DNA of 64,000 nucleotides from Salinisphaera sp040361255 (lineage in GTDB: Bacteria > Pseudomonadota > Gammaproteobacteria > Nevskiales > Salinisphaeraceae), in the NCBI RefSeq assembly GCF_040361255.1, contig NZ_APNG01000003.1, positions 186,001-250,000 on the forward strand, given 5' to 3'. The notes beneath the pieces were generated by a model, which had not been told where the DNA came from, made no database searches, and saw only the letters and a program-made list of their open reading frames with translations. The translations under genes were made by a program, and so were the position numbers. Below are positions 36,098-44,738 of this stretch, in pieces. Positions within the stretch are counted from its first letter, which is position 1; the number at the start of each line of letters is the position of its first letter.

Positions 36098-37522
36098 CTA
36101 ATAAGCGCCTGCCAAGGGCTCGCCATAGCCGCCCGCGGCCATCGCCGGCAGGTGCTCGATCACATCGTGCATGATTTCCAGATGGCGATGGCATTCCTCG
36201 CGGCTGGCGGTGCCGCCCAGGCATATGCGCACGGCCTCCGGCGCCGGCGCGCGCATGGCAAAGGCATCGGATACGACCGCGGCGATGCCATGTTGCTGCA
36301 GTCGTGTGGCCAGTTCGATACGGTTCCACGGCGCCGGCACCGGTAGCCACAGATGAAAGGCCTCCGGCTGGCTCTGGTATTCGATTCCGCGCAGCACGCG
36401 TGTCGCCAATGCCTGCCGTGCCATCGATTCCTTGCGAATCGCGCGGGTCGCAGCGCGTACCGTGCCATCCTCGATCCAGCGCGTGGCCAGGCGAATCATC
36501 GCCGGGTTGGCCATCACCGATAGCGTCGCCATGGTGGACGACACGCGGGCGGTGTAGCGCGCATTCGGGGTCACCAGATAACCGATGCGCAGACCCGCCC
36601 CCAGCACCTTGGACAGGCCAGCCACATAGAACGTCAATTCGGGCGCATAGGTGGCGATCGGCGCAAGCCGCTGTTTGGGCAGGCAGCCGTAGGGGTCGTC
36701 CTCGATGATCGGCACGCCATAACGCAGCGCGATTTCGGCGATGGCCGCGCGGCGTTCGGCGGGCAGGGTGGTGGTGGTCGGGTTGTTGAGTGTGGGGTTG
36801 ATATACAGCGCCTTGGGCGGGTCGGCCGCGCACAACGCAGCAAAGGCGTCCGGATCGAGTCCGTGGTGGTCGGCAGGCAAGGCGGCCGGGCGAATACCCA
36901 GATGGGCCGCAATGCCCTTGATGCCGGGATAACTGATCGCTTCACAGGCCAGGCTATCGCCGGCGCGTAGCAGCGAGGCACACAGGCCCAGCAGCGCACT
37001 ATGCGCGCCCGGGCACACCAGGATATTGGCGCAGTCGGCCCGGGGCAGGCGCTGGGCCATCCAGGCAGCGCCGGCTTCGCGGTCGCGTTGCGCACCGCCG
37101 AATTCCTGGTAGCGCAGCAAATCGTAGACATCGTGGCCCGAGCCGAGGCTGGCAAAGCCTTCGCGCAGCCGGGCGCGCAACGCAGGCGAGCGCGGTTCCG
37201 GCGGCATATTCATGCGCATGTCGATCGGCCCGACCGTGCTGGCATGGCGTACCGGGTCGCTTCTGATCTCGCCGCGTACATAGCTGCCGCTGCCGGGGCG
37301 CCCGGCAATGAGCCCGCGTTCGGCGGCTTCGGCATAGCCGCGTGCGGCGGTGCTGAAATTCACCCCCAGCATGCGCGAGAGCGCGCGCAGCGGCGGCAGT
37401 TTCTGCTCGGCGCGCAGACGGCCGGCCTGAATATCTTCAGCGATCGCATCGGCGATCGCATGATAGGTCGGCCGATCGCTGGCGGTGATCGCTGCACACC
37501 AGCGGCTCAGATGGTTGTTCAT
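36098..37522 (-). CDS. MocR-type PLP-dependent regulator (GntR HTH plus aminotransferase-like domain)
   Basis: The 474-residue protein has an N-terminal GntR winged helix (about residues 15-85; PPLRALSRMLGVNFSTAARG and GLIAGRPGSGSYV) and a fold-type I aminotransferase-like domain with the PLP lysine in GLSKVLGAGLRIGY. MocR proteins sense an amino compound through PLP. It is divergent from the Nit1C cluster with a 256-bp shared leader holding three ATGATCG-type boxes, so it probably controls that cluster. Known cyanotroph clusters instead use the sigma54 activator NitA. The start codon is in a clean context. Confidence 0.92.
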   Translation of the reverse strand: MNNHLSRWCAAITASDRPTYHAIADAIAEDIQAGRLRAEQKLPPLRALSRMLGVNFSTAARGYAEAAERGLIAGRPGSGSYVRGEIRSDPVRHASTVGPIDMRMNMPPEPRSPALRARLREGFASLGSGHDVYDLLRYQEFGGAQRDREAGAAWMAQRLPRADCANILVCPGAHSALLGLCASLLRAGDSLACEAISYPGIKGIAAHLGIRPAALPADHHGLDPDAFAALCAADPPKALYINPTLNNPTTTTLPAERRAAIAEIALRYGVPIIEDDPYGCLPKQRLAPIATYAPELTFYVAGLSKVLGAGLRIGYLVTPNARYTARVSSTMATLSVMANPAMIRLATRWIEDGTVRAATRAIRKESMARQALATRVLRGIEYQSQPEAFHLWLPVPAPWNRIELATRLQQHGIAAVVSDAFAMRAPAPEAVRICLGGTASREECHRHLEIMHDVIEHLPAMAAGGYGEPLAGAY

Positions 37523-37554
37523 GACTGCCCTCGAATCGTGCGCGGCACGCGGAA

Positions 37555-37571
37555 TTCACCAGTGTGGTGCG
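37555..37571 (+). promoter_or_regulatory. NtrC-like site in the Nit1C leader
   Basis: TTCACCAGTGTGGTGCG matches the NtrC pattern TGCAC-N7-GTGCA at eight of ten positions and contains the symmetric CACCA/TGGTG. It lies about 125 bp upstream of the sigma54 element. Confidence 0.4.
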
Positions 37572-37659
37572 CGCTCTTCATCACGCTTTCCCGCCGTTAC
37601 CGGTCACGCGAAAAATAATCGCCCGCCGCGCAGCTAAACGCTAGCACAGTTTTCGCGTA

Positions 37660-37697
37660 AATGATCGACAAATGATCGCATTGTATGGCCGATCATT
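37660..37697 (+). promoter_or_regulatory. Three AATGATCG boxes, probable MocR operator
   Basis: Two direct copies of AATGATCG (37660-37667 and 37671-37678) and one inverted copy CGATCATT (37690-37697) occur in 38 bp of the MocR-nitB intergenic region. Direct plus inverted half-sites are typical of MocR-type operators. The third box abuts the -24 element of the sigma54 promoter. Confidence 0.6.
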
Positions 37698-37713
37698 TGG
37701 CACAGGCGTTGCA
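37698..37713 (+). promoter_or_regulatory. Sigma54 promoter of the Nit1C cluster
   Basis: TGGCACAGGCGTTGCA is a perfect fit to TGGCAC-N5-TTGCW with the GG and GC doublets ten bases apart. The nitB ATG is 66 bp downstream. No sigma54 activator gene is adjacent. Confidence 0.8.
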
Positions 37714-37778
37714 ACATCCTTGCTGACCGACGCCGGTGCGTCGGCCTGACATATGGCCACTCAACAGGAGACAACCCG

Positions 37779-38261
37779 ATGCCTGAAGTCACCACAGCGA
37801 AAGTGCAGAAAGGCGATTATTTCGTCGACTACGAAGACAAGGTCTTCGAGGACGTACAGGCCGAACCGGGCGAGAAAGCGCTGGTGACGTTTCATACCGT
37901 CGCCTTCGAAGGCTCGATCGGCCTGGTGAATATGCTTCAGGCCAAGCGGCTGCTGCGCAAGGGTTTCGAAACCACCATTCTGCTCTACGGACCCGGCGTG
38001 ACACTGGGGGTGCAACGCGGTTTTCCCACCATTGGCGACGAAGCCTTTCCCGGCCATCAGAACTACGAAAACCAGCTCAAGGCATTCATGGACGAAGGCG
38101 GCAAAGTCTATGCCTGCCGGTTTGCCCTGCAGGCGCTCTACGGCCACGGCGAGCCAGCACTTGTGGAAGGCATTCAGCCGATCAGCCCGCTCGATGTGCT
38201 CGATATCCAGCTGATCGCACGCCGCGACAATGCCTATGTCGTGTCCACCTGGACCATGTAG
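37779..38261 (+). CDS. nitB: MSMEG_0572/Sll0783 family protein, first gene of Nit1C
   Basis: The 160-residue soluble protein matches the MSMEG_0572/Sll0783 nitrogen-starvation family with EGSIGLVNMLQAKRLLRKGF, GYGPGV-like LYGPGVTLG and GEPALVEGIQPISPLDV segments. It has a DsrE-like look but the function is unknown. It always opens the Nit1C cluster. The start has AGGAG eight bases upstream and lies 66 bp after the sigma54 promoter. The nitrilase gene follows 12 bp later. Confidence 0.9.
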   Translation: MPEVTTAKVQKGDYFVDYEDKVFEDVQAEPGEKALVTFHTVAFEGSIGLVNMLQAKRLLRKGFETTILLYGPGVTLGVQRGFPTIGDEAFPGHQNYENQLKAFMDEGGKVYACRFALQALYGHGEPALVEGIQPISPLDVLDIQLIARRDNAYVVSTWTM

Positions 38262-38273
38262 CGCCACGTCGCG

Positions 38274-39314
38274 ATGCGTGAACCACGAACCGTGAAGGTC
38301 GCAGCCGTGCAATTGCAGCCGGTGCTCGATAGTGCCGATGGCACCGTCGCGCGGGTGCTCGACGAAATTGCCGTGGCCGCCGCCGAGGGCGCACAGCTGG
38401 TGGTCTTTCCAGAGACCGCCGTGCCCTATTACCCGTACTGGTCGTTCGTCATGGCGCCCATGGCCATGGGCGAACGCCATCGTGCCCTTTATGCCCATTC
38501 GCCGAGCGTGCCCGGCCCGGTCACCGATGCGGTGGCCGCGGCCGCGCGTGCCCACGAGATCGTGGTGGTGCTTGGCATTAACGAGCGCGACCACGGCACG
38601 CTCTACAACTGCCAGCTGGTGTTCGACAGCGACGGCGAGATCGTACTCAAACGTCGCAAGATCACGCCCACCTACCACGAACGCATGGTCTGGGGCCAAG
38701 GCGACGGTTCCGGGCTGCATGCTGTCGATACCGCGGTCGGGCGTGTCGGCGCGCTGGCCTGCTGGGAGCATTACAACCCGTTGGCGCGCTATGCACTGAT
38801 GGCCGACCACGAACAGATCCATTGCAGCCAGTTCCCGGGCTCGCTGGTGGGCCCGATCTTTGCCGAACAACAGGAAGTCACGCTGCGCCACCATGCATTG
38901 GAAGCTGGCTGTTTCGTGGTCAATGCCACGGCCTGGCTCGATGCCGATCAGATCGAAAGCGTGACCCCCGACCCGGCGCTCCAGAAAGGCCTGTCCGGCG
39001 GTTGCTATACCGCCATCATCGCCCCGGACGGCTCGCATGTGGTCGAGCCGCTACGCGATGGGCCGGGCCGAATGATCGCCGACATCGATCTGGATCTGAT
39101 CACCAAGCGCAAGCGCATGATGGATTCGGTCGGCCATTACGCCCGCCCGGAATTGTTGTCGTTGCGTATCGATCCGCGCTCCCACGCGACACGGCACGCC
39201 GATCCCGCGCGGGTTGCGACCCCGTCCTTAGCTGAATCCGAGGAATCCGACCATGGCGAATCCGAGCCGAACGCTGCTTACCGAGATGCAATCACTCGGG
39301 CTTCGACTGGCTGA
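38274..39314 (+). CDS. nitC: Nitrilase, Nit1/Sll0784 family
   Basis: The 346-residue protein has the Glu-Lys-Cys triad of nitrilases: FPETAVPYYP, KRRKITPTYHER and ACWEHYNPLA. It hydrolyses nitriles to acids and ammonia; the Nit1C member is reported to be needed for growth on cyanide in Pseudomonas fluorescens. It is translated from an ATG just after nitB. Its last 62 bases overlap the start of the radical SAM gene in another frame, giving the nitrilase an acidic tail that may be specific to this lineage. Confidence 0.93.
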   Translation: MREPRTVKVAAVQLQPVLDSADGTVARVLDEIAVAAAEGAQLVVFPETAVPYYPYWSFVMAPMAMGERHRALYAHSPSVPGPVTDAVAAAARAHEIVVVLGINERDHGTLYNCQLVFDSDGEIVLKRRKITPTYHERMVWGQGDGSGLHAVDTAVGRVGALACWEHYNPLARYALMADHEQIHCSQFPGSLVGPIFAEQQEVTLRHHALEAGCFVVNATAWLDADQIESVTPDPALQKGLSGGCYTAIIAPDGSHVVEPLRDGPGRMIADIDLDLITKRKRMMDSVGHYARPELLSLRIDPRSHATRHADPARVATPSLAESEESDHGESEPNAAYRDAITRASTG

Positions 39315-40359
39315 CCCGAGCCAAGCCCAGTATCAGGGCGCGCCCAGCCGGCGCGGCGGGGCCGGGCCGTCGGATCACAAGGCGGTGACCGTCGACGGCC
39401 AGACCGTGATGGTGCCAGTGCATACCGGCCATTCGCAGCGCTCGCCGTTCGCCACCGACAGCCAGGGGCGGCTGACCCGCAATGGCGAGCCGGTGACCAC
39501 CATCGGTTTTGCTCCGCAGCCGCGGTTCTATGGTCGCGAAACCGCCGACGGCATTCCCTACTGGAAGATCGCCCAGCTGCATTCGCGTGACGTGCTGGCC
39601 ACGACCGTCTTTCAGACCTGTGTGCGCTATGGCCGCCGGGCGACCTCCTGCCAGTTCTGTGCGATCGGCCAATCGCTGGCCGAAGGGCGCACCATCAATC
39701 GCAAGACGCCGGAACAGCTGGCCGAAGTGGCCCGCGCGGCGGTCGAGCTCGACGGCGTGACGCATATGGTGATGACCACCGGCACGCCCAATTTCACCGA
39801 TCGCGGGGCCGCGATTCTGTGCGAAAGCGCGGCCGCCGTGCGCGCGGCGGTGGATCTGCCGATTCAGGCGCAATGCGAACCGCCGGACGAACCAATCTGG
39901 TTCGAGCGGCTCAAGGCCGCCGGCGTGGATTCGCTGGGTATGCATCTGGAAGCGGTCACGCCCGCGGTGCGCGAGCGCATCATGCCGGGCAAGGCCGAAG
40001 TCACGCCCGATGCGTATCTGCACGCCTTCGAGCAGGCGGTCGCGGTATTCGGCCGTGGTCAGGTCTCGACCTATATTCTGGCCGGACTGGGCGACACGCG
40101 CGAAGCGATTATCGACATGAGCCGTGCGCTTATCGCGCGCGGGGTCTATCCGTTCGTGGTGCCGTTCGTACCGATCACCGGTACGCCGCTGGAAAATCAC
40201 GCCGCCCCGAGTGCGGCGTTCATGCAGTCGCTACTCGAGCCGATCGGCGAAATGCTCGGGGCCGCCGGCATGCGCTCGGCCGATATCAAGGCCGGCTGCG
40301 GGCGTTGCGGTGCCTGTTCGTCGCTATCGGCTTACGAGCGCAGCGCCGAGATCGCGTGA
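39253..40359 (+). CDS. nitD: Nit1C radical SAM protein (MSMEG_0568/Sll0785 family)
   Basis: The 368-residue protein is the radical SAM member of Nit1C. The cluster-binding cysteines are unusually spaced: TCVRYGRRATSCQFCAIG gives C-x9-C-x2-C at about residues 119-132. A second cysteine group, CGRCGAC, lies near residue 350 and could bind an auxiliary cluster. A good GAGGA leader precedes the ATG. The start overlaps nitC and the stop overlaps the GNAT gene by one base (TGATG), so translation is coupled. The reaction is unknown. Confidence 0.92.
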   Translation: MANPSRTLLTEMQSLGLRLADPSQAQYQGAPSRRGGAGPSDHKAVTVDGQTVMVPVHTGHSQRSPFATDSQGRLTRNGEPVTTIGFAPQPRFYGRETADGIPYWKIAQLHSRDVLATTVFQTCVRYGRRATSCQFCAIGQSLAEGRTINRKTPEQLAEVARAAVELDGVTHMVMTTGTPNFTDRGAAILCESAAAVRAAVDLPIQAQCEPPDEPIWFERLKAAGVDSLGMHLEAVTPAVRERIMPGKAEVTPDAYLHAFEQAVAVFGRGQVSTYILAGLGDTREAIIDMSRALIARGVYPFVVPFVPITGTPLENHAAPSAAFMQSLLEPIGEMLGAAGMRSADIKAGCGRCGACSSLSAYERSAEIA

Positions 40360-40913
40360 TGCTGCTCGACGGCGACGACTACAAGGTGGCAGCCTTCGTA
40401 CCTGCGGCGTACAGCGTCAAGCGCGCCGATCGCGCCTGGGAGATCCGTGCCGCCCAGCGGCTGCGCAAGCAGGTGTTCTGCGACGAACAACGGCTGTTCG
40501 CGCACACCGATCGCGACGCCATCGATGCGATCGCGATACCCATCGTGGCCCTGTCATGGAATGCCGGCATGGCCGAGCAGGTCGTAGGTACGGTCCGTAT
40601 TCATGCCGACGACAATGGTCTCTGGCACGGCTCGCGGCTGGCCGTAGCCCGCGGCTTTCGACGCATGGCCGGGCTCGGCCGTGAACTCATTCGGGTGGCC
40701 GTCGGTAGTGCCCATGCCCGTGGCTGTCGTCGATTCACTGCCACCGTGCAGATGGCCAACGTGGCGTTTTTCGAATCCCTGCACTGGCAGACCTTGGAAC
40801 AGGTTCGCGTGTGCGGCGCACCGCATGCGCTCATGCAGGCCGATCTGGCCTGGTATCCGCCGTGTGCACCGAATGCCTGCGCGGTCGTCGCGCCGCGCCG
40901 GGCGGCCGCATGA
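40359..40913 (+). CDS. nitE: GNAT acetyltransferase, MSMEG_0567/Sll0786 family
   Basis: The 184-residue protein has the GNAT fold with the acetyl-CoA region around FRRMAGLGRELIRVAVGSAH and the C-terminal VAFFESLHW strand. It matches the N-terminal part of mycobacterial MSMEG_0567; in this organism, as in Synechocystis, the two halves are separate genes. ATG at 40359 overlaps the radical SAM stop. Its stop overlaps the next ATG by four bases (ATGA). The acceptor substrate is not known. Confidence 0.88.
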   Translation: MLLDGDDYKVAAFVPAAYSVKRADRAWEIRAAQRLRKQVFCDEQRLFAHTDRDAIDAIAIPIVALSWNAGMAEQVVGTVRIHADDNGLWHGSRLAVARGFRRMAGLGRELIRVAVGSAHARGCRRFTATVQMANVAFFESLHWQTLEQVRVCGAPHALMQADLAWYPPCAPNACAVVAPRRAAA

Positions 40914-41911
40914 ACAGCCTCGATGCCGTAGTCCAGGCCGCGCGCTCGGCCAAGGGCATTACCGGCAAGACCGATATCGCCGCGGTCATGGACACGCTAC
41001 GTGCCCACGGGGCCGATCCAGGCGCGATTCGTATCGGCGACGATTGCGCAGCGATTGCCGATGGCGACGGCTGGCTGCTGTTCGCGATCGAAGGTTTCGT
41101 CAAAAGCTTCGTGGCGCATATGCCGTGGTTTGCCGGCTACTGCGGCGTGATGGTGAACATCAGCGATATCGCCGCAATGGGCGGACGTGCCAGCGCGGTG
41201 GTCGATGCCGTGTGGAGCCGCGATGTGGCCCATGCGCGCCCGATTGTCGAGGGCATGGCCGCCGCCGCGCAGGCGTACGGCGTGCCCATCGTAGGTGGCC
41301 ACAGCAATGCCCATAGCGACGACGAACAGCTGTCGGTGGCCATCATCGGCCGGGCGCGACAGCTGCTGACCAGTTTCGATGCACAGCCCGGCGATGTCCT
41401 GGTGGCCGCCATCGATCTACGCGGGCGTTATCGCCACCCGCTGCCGAACTGGGATGCGAGTACCGATGCGCCGGCCGCGCGCCTGCGGGCCGATCTCGCG
41501 TTGTTGCCGGGCCTGGCCGAGGACGGCGTGTGCCGCGCGGCCAAGGACATCAGCATGGGCGGTTTGGTGGGCACGGCCATGATGCTGGCCGAGTCGTCGC
41601 AGGTGGGTGCGGTGATCGATATCGAGCGCGTGCCGTGCCCGGACACCGCCGATCCCGCCCGCTGGCTGTGCGAAACCTTTCCCAGCTTCGGTTTTCTGCT
41701 GGCCGTGGCGGCGGCGGATGTCGACGCCGTAATCGCGCGCTTTTGTGCCCGCGATATCGCCTGTGCCGCGATCGGCCATTGCGACGACAGCCTGCGGCTG
41801 CGTCTACGCGCGGGCCGCGCCGAACGCGAGATCCGCGATTTTCGAACCCAACCCTATATCGCCTGTGCACGGACACAGGCTGTTGCCGAGTCGGAGTCCT
41901 TTCATGCCTGA
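40910..41911 (+). CDS. nitF: AIR synthase-related protein, Sll0787/MSMEG_0567 C-terminal family
   Basis: The 333-residue protein has the PurM/ThiL-like ATP-binding fold: IRIGDDCAAI near residue 42, VMVNISDIAAMGG, PIVGGHSNAH and the glycine-rich KDISMGGLVGTAMM. These enzymes phosphorylate or cyclise small amidated substrates with ATP. Here it is the partner of the GNAT and radical SAM proteins in Nit1C. It overlaps the previous gene by four bases and the next by eight, all consistent with a translationally coupled operon. Confidence 0.9.
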   Translation: MNSLDAVVQAARSAKGITGKTDIAAVMDTLRAHGADPGAIRIGDDCAAIADGDGWLLFAIEGFVKSFVAHMPWFAGYCGVMVNISDIAAMGGRASAVVDAVWSRDVAHARPIVEGMAAAAQAYGVPIVGGHSNAHSDDEQLSVAIIGRARQLLTSFDAQPGDVLVAAIDLRGRYRHPLPNWDASTDAPAARLRADLALLPGLAEDGVCRAAKDISMGGLVGTAMMLAESSQVGAVIDIERVPCPDTADPARWLCETFPSFGFLLAVAAADVDAVIARFCARDIACAAIGHCDDSLRLRLRAGRAEREIRDFRTQPYIACARTQAVAESESFHA

Positions 41912-42185
41912 AACCTGGTTCAACGTGCGCTGGCCGGACGATCGCCGTATGCGCTGTTATTCGCCGTCGAGCACGATCACCCAATTCTTCGAGCCCGGCA
42001 CGCGTTACGCGGTGCCGGAGTTCGTGCGTATCGCGCGCACGGCACTCACGCACGCCGGCGAACGGGTACGCGCGAAGTACGGCTATGCATGCAGCGCCTC
42101 GGCCGAACAGCTGGTGGCCATCGAGCGCGCCGCGCAGGCGTTTGCAAGCGATGCCACGGTCACCGTCGAGGGGTTCGAACGATGA
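41904..42185 (+). CDS. nitG: MSMEG_0570 family nitrogen-starvation protein
   Basis: The 93-residue protein matches MSMEG_0570: ETWFNVRWPDDRRMRCYSPS at the N-terminus, a central FVRIARTALTHAGERVRAKYGYACS helix split across about residues 40-65, and a C-terminal QLVAIERAAQAF. It is small, soluble and of unknown function. Its start overlaps the nitF stop by eight bases and its stop overlaps the flavoprotein ATG by four. Confidence 0.9.
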   Translation: MPETWFNVRWPDDRRMRCYSPSSTITQFFEPGTRYAVPEFVRIARTALTHAGERVRAKYGYACSASAEQLVAIERAAQAFASDATVTVEGFER

Positions 42186-43483
42186 GCCGTTTCATGCGTC
42201 GTGCCATGATCGACGGCCCGGATATCGGCCGTCACTGGCCGGTGGTCGTGATCGGCGGCGGCCAGGCGGGGCTGTCGGCAAGCTACTGGCTCCAGCAGGC
42301 CGATATCGACCATATCGTGCTGGAAAAGCATCGGGTCGGTCACGCCTGGCGCGACAAGCGCTGGGATACCTTCTGTCTGGTCACGCCCAACTGGCAATGC
42401 CGGCTGCCCGGTTTCGGCTACGACGGCGCCGACCCTAACGGCTTCATGGAAAAAGACGAGATCGTGGCCTATCTCGAGCGCTATGCGGATTTCGTCGATC
42501 CGCCCCTGCGCGAAGGCGTCACCGTTACCCGTCTGGGCCGCGACGAACGCGCTACGTTCCGCGTCGAAACCAGCGCCGGTACGGCCACCGCCGATCAGGT
42601 GGTGCTCGCGGTGGCCGGTTACCACGTGCCGCGCGTGCCGCGTATCGCCGAGCGTGTGCCGACCACGATCGACCAGCTGCATTCGGTCGACTATCGCAAC
42701 CCCGAGCAGCTCGCCGCAGGCGAGGTCATGGTCGTAGGCACGGGCCAGTCCGGTTGCCAGATTGCCGAAGACCTGCACCGGGCCGGCCGGCGTGTGCATT
42801 TGTGCGTGGGCAGCGCCCCGCGCGCACCGCGGGTCTATCGTGGCCGCGATTCGGTGGACTGGCTCGAACGCATGGGCACCTACGATGTCACGGTCGCCCA
42901 TCATCCCGAATCGGAATACACGTTGCGCCACAAGGCCAACCACTATATGAGCGGGCGCGACGGTGGCCACGAAATCGATCTGCGCGCGTTCGCGCTCGAT
43001 GGTATGCAGCTCTATGGTCGCCTGGCGACGATCGAAGCCGGCGGGCGCATGCGGTTCGAGGCCAATCTGGCCGACAACCTCGATAGCGCGGACGCCACCT
43101 ACTGCAAGATACGCGACAGCATCGATGCCTATATCGCCGAACAGGGCATCGACGCGCCCGCTGCCGAGCCGTATCGACCGGTCTGGCAGCCGCCATTCGA
43201 GCCCGAAGCACTGGCGCTCGATGACAGCGGCATCCGCACGATCATCTGGGCGACCGGTTTCGCCGGCGATTTCTCCTGGGTGGAAGCACCGGTGTTCGAT
43301 GGCCGGGGGGAGCCGGTACATCGGCGCGGCGTGACGCCGGTCGACGGGCTGTATTTTCTCGGGCTGCCCTGGCTCAATACCTGGGGCTCGGGACGGTTCG
43401 CCGCGGTCGGTGCGGATGCCCAATATCTGGTCGATCAGATCGCCGCGATGCAAGCCGCACCCGCGCTCGCCGATACGGGGTGA
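42182..43483 (+). CDS. nitH: FAD-dependent oxidoreductase, MSMEG_0569 family
   Basis: The 433-residue flavoprotein has an FAD-binding VVVIGGGQAGLSASYWL motif at about residues 20-36, a second dinucleotide motif VMVVGTGQSGCQIAED at about 182-197 for NAD(P)H, and the ATGF-like IIWATGFAGDF near residue 355. It resembles flavin monooxygenases and thioredoxin-reductase-like enzymes. It is the last gene of the Nit1C block. The start is fixed by the ATGA overlap with nitG. The monooxygenase reaction could oxidise cyanide or a nitrile-derived compound, but that is inference. Confidence 0.92.
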   Translation: MSRFMRRAMIDGPDIGRHWPVVVIGGGQAGLSASYWLQQADIDHIVLEKHRVGHAWRDKRWDTFCLVTPNWQCRLPGFGYDGADPNGFMEKDEIVAYLERYADFVDPPLREGVTVTRLGRDERATFRVETSAGTATADQVVLAVAGYHVPRVPRIAERVPTTIDQLHSVDYRNPEQLAAGEVMVVGTGQSGCQIAEDLHRAGRRVHLCVGSAPRAPRVYRGRDSVDWLERMGTYDVTVAHHPESEYTLRHKANHYMSGRDGGHEIDLRAFALDGMQLYGRLATIEAGGRMRFEANLADNLDSADATYCKIRDSIDAYIAEQGIDAPAAEPYRPVWQPPFEPEALALDDSGIRTIIWATGFAGDFSWVEAPVFDGRGEPVHRRGVTPVDGLYFLGLPWLNTWGSGRFAAVGADAQYLVDQIAAMQAAPALADTG

Positions 43484-43564
43484 GCCGGTCGCGGCGTTTT
43501 GACCGGGCGAAACGGCACGGTCGCTGCATCGGGTATGCCATCGTTACGCTGCAACCCGATCGCC

Positions 43565-44347
43565 ATGACCCGCGCGCTTTCCATCCGGCCACTGCTCACC
43601 GCCACCCACCGCTACGAAAAGACCGTTTCGACACGGGGGCGCGGCCACGGCGTGTATATCGACGCCCCGATTCTGGCGTACCTGATCGAAACCCCGAACG
43701 GGCGCATTCTCTTCGACGTGGGCTGCGATTATCACAAGATCGCCACGCCCGAACTGCGCAAGAAATACCTTGAGCCCATGCGGCCGACGTTCGACGTTCC
43801 CGCGATGTCGCAGACGCAGCGCATTCCGGCTTATCTCGAGCGGCTGGGCCTGAGCGTGGCCGATATCGATCTGGTATTCCTGAGCCATCTGCATTTCGAC
43901 CACGCGGGCGGGCTGTGCGACGTGCCCGGCTGCGATGTGCATCTGCATGCCGCCGAAGTCGAGGCCGCAGATACCGGCGAGGTGAGCGGCATCTTCGAAG
44001 ACGAGATCGCCGAGCGCGAACGCTGGAAAATTCAGCAGGACGATTACGATGTTGTCCCCGGCGTACATGCCTTCGAAACCCCGGGCCACACCGCCGGCCA
44101 CATGTCGCTATTCATCGAACTGCCCAAGGGCTCCCCGGTGATCCTGTGCGGCGACGCAGCCGACCTCACCGAAAACCTGATCGACGAAATCGCCCCTGGC
44201 TACTGCTGGCAGGATCGCGAAGCCGAAGCCCTGGCCAGCATCCGTCGTATCAAACAGATGGGCACTCGCGAAGGGGCCGAACTCTGGCCCAACCACGATT
44301 TCGCATTCTTTCGTTCATTGCCGCTTTTTCCGGAGTATCGGGATTGA
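43565..44347 (+). CDS. N-acyl homoserine lactonase-like metallo-beta-lactamase-fold hydrolase
   Basis: The 260-residue protein has the HxHxDH motif in SHLHFDHAGG at about residues 108-117, GHTAGHMSLFI, GDAAD and the later WPNHDF. These are the zinc ligands of the lactonase branch (AiiA/AttM). It begins MTRALSIRPL, with a probable YIDAPILAYLIET edge strand. It should cleave a lactone or ester ring. It follows nitH by 81 bp in the same direction, so it may belong to that operon, though no known Nit1C includes it to my knowledge. Confidence 0.85.
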   Translation: MTRALSIRPLLTATHRYEKTVSTRGRGHGVYIDAPILAYLIETPNGRILFDVGCDYHKIATPELRKKYLEPMRPTFDVPAMSQTQRIPAYLERLGLSVADIDLVFLSHLHFDHAGGLCDVPGCDVHLHAAEVEAADTGEVSGIFEDEIAERERWKIQQDDYDVVPGVHAFETPGHTAGHMSLFIELPKGSPVILCGDAADLTENLIDEIAPGYCWQDREAEALASIRRIKQMGTREGAELWPNHDFAFFRSLPLFPEYRD

Positions 44348-44738
44348 ACGATTAGCAATGTCGAACCGCCTTGGCGGTTAGGAATTAAATATCCTGTCCC
44401 CGGATATCGCTGCAAGTACCAATTCATGCCAATCGAATCGGCCGATTCAGCGAGCCTGTGCAAGACCGCTTACGGTCGTGGGGTGCTGGCCAGAAAAGAA
44501 GACATCATTCGTTTTTGGCTTCGGCTATCGAGTGCTTTCTCACGATTGTGGCCCGTGCGATATTAAGTTTAGGGTGGGTCGGTTGATACACGCGTACGGG
44601 TTGTCGACTACTAAGCGATTGTTTCGCAAGTAAGGGGCGCAGAGCGGCGTTAGGTAACGAGTTTGCCGTGTTTTCGGTACGCAAATGTCGTCGAATTCGC
44701 TTTATGCCAAAGTACCAACCAGATTAGGGGTGGTGGAT
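44348..44738. other. AT-richer intergenic region before the orphan membrane protein
   Basis: This 391-bp gap is poorer in GC than its neighbours from about 44370 onward. I find no gene, no repeat and no clear terminator; the leader of the next gene has AGGGG at 44726-44730. Confidence 0.4.
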
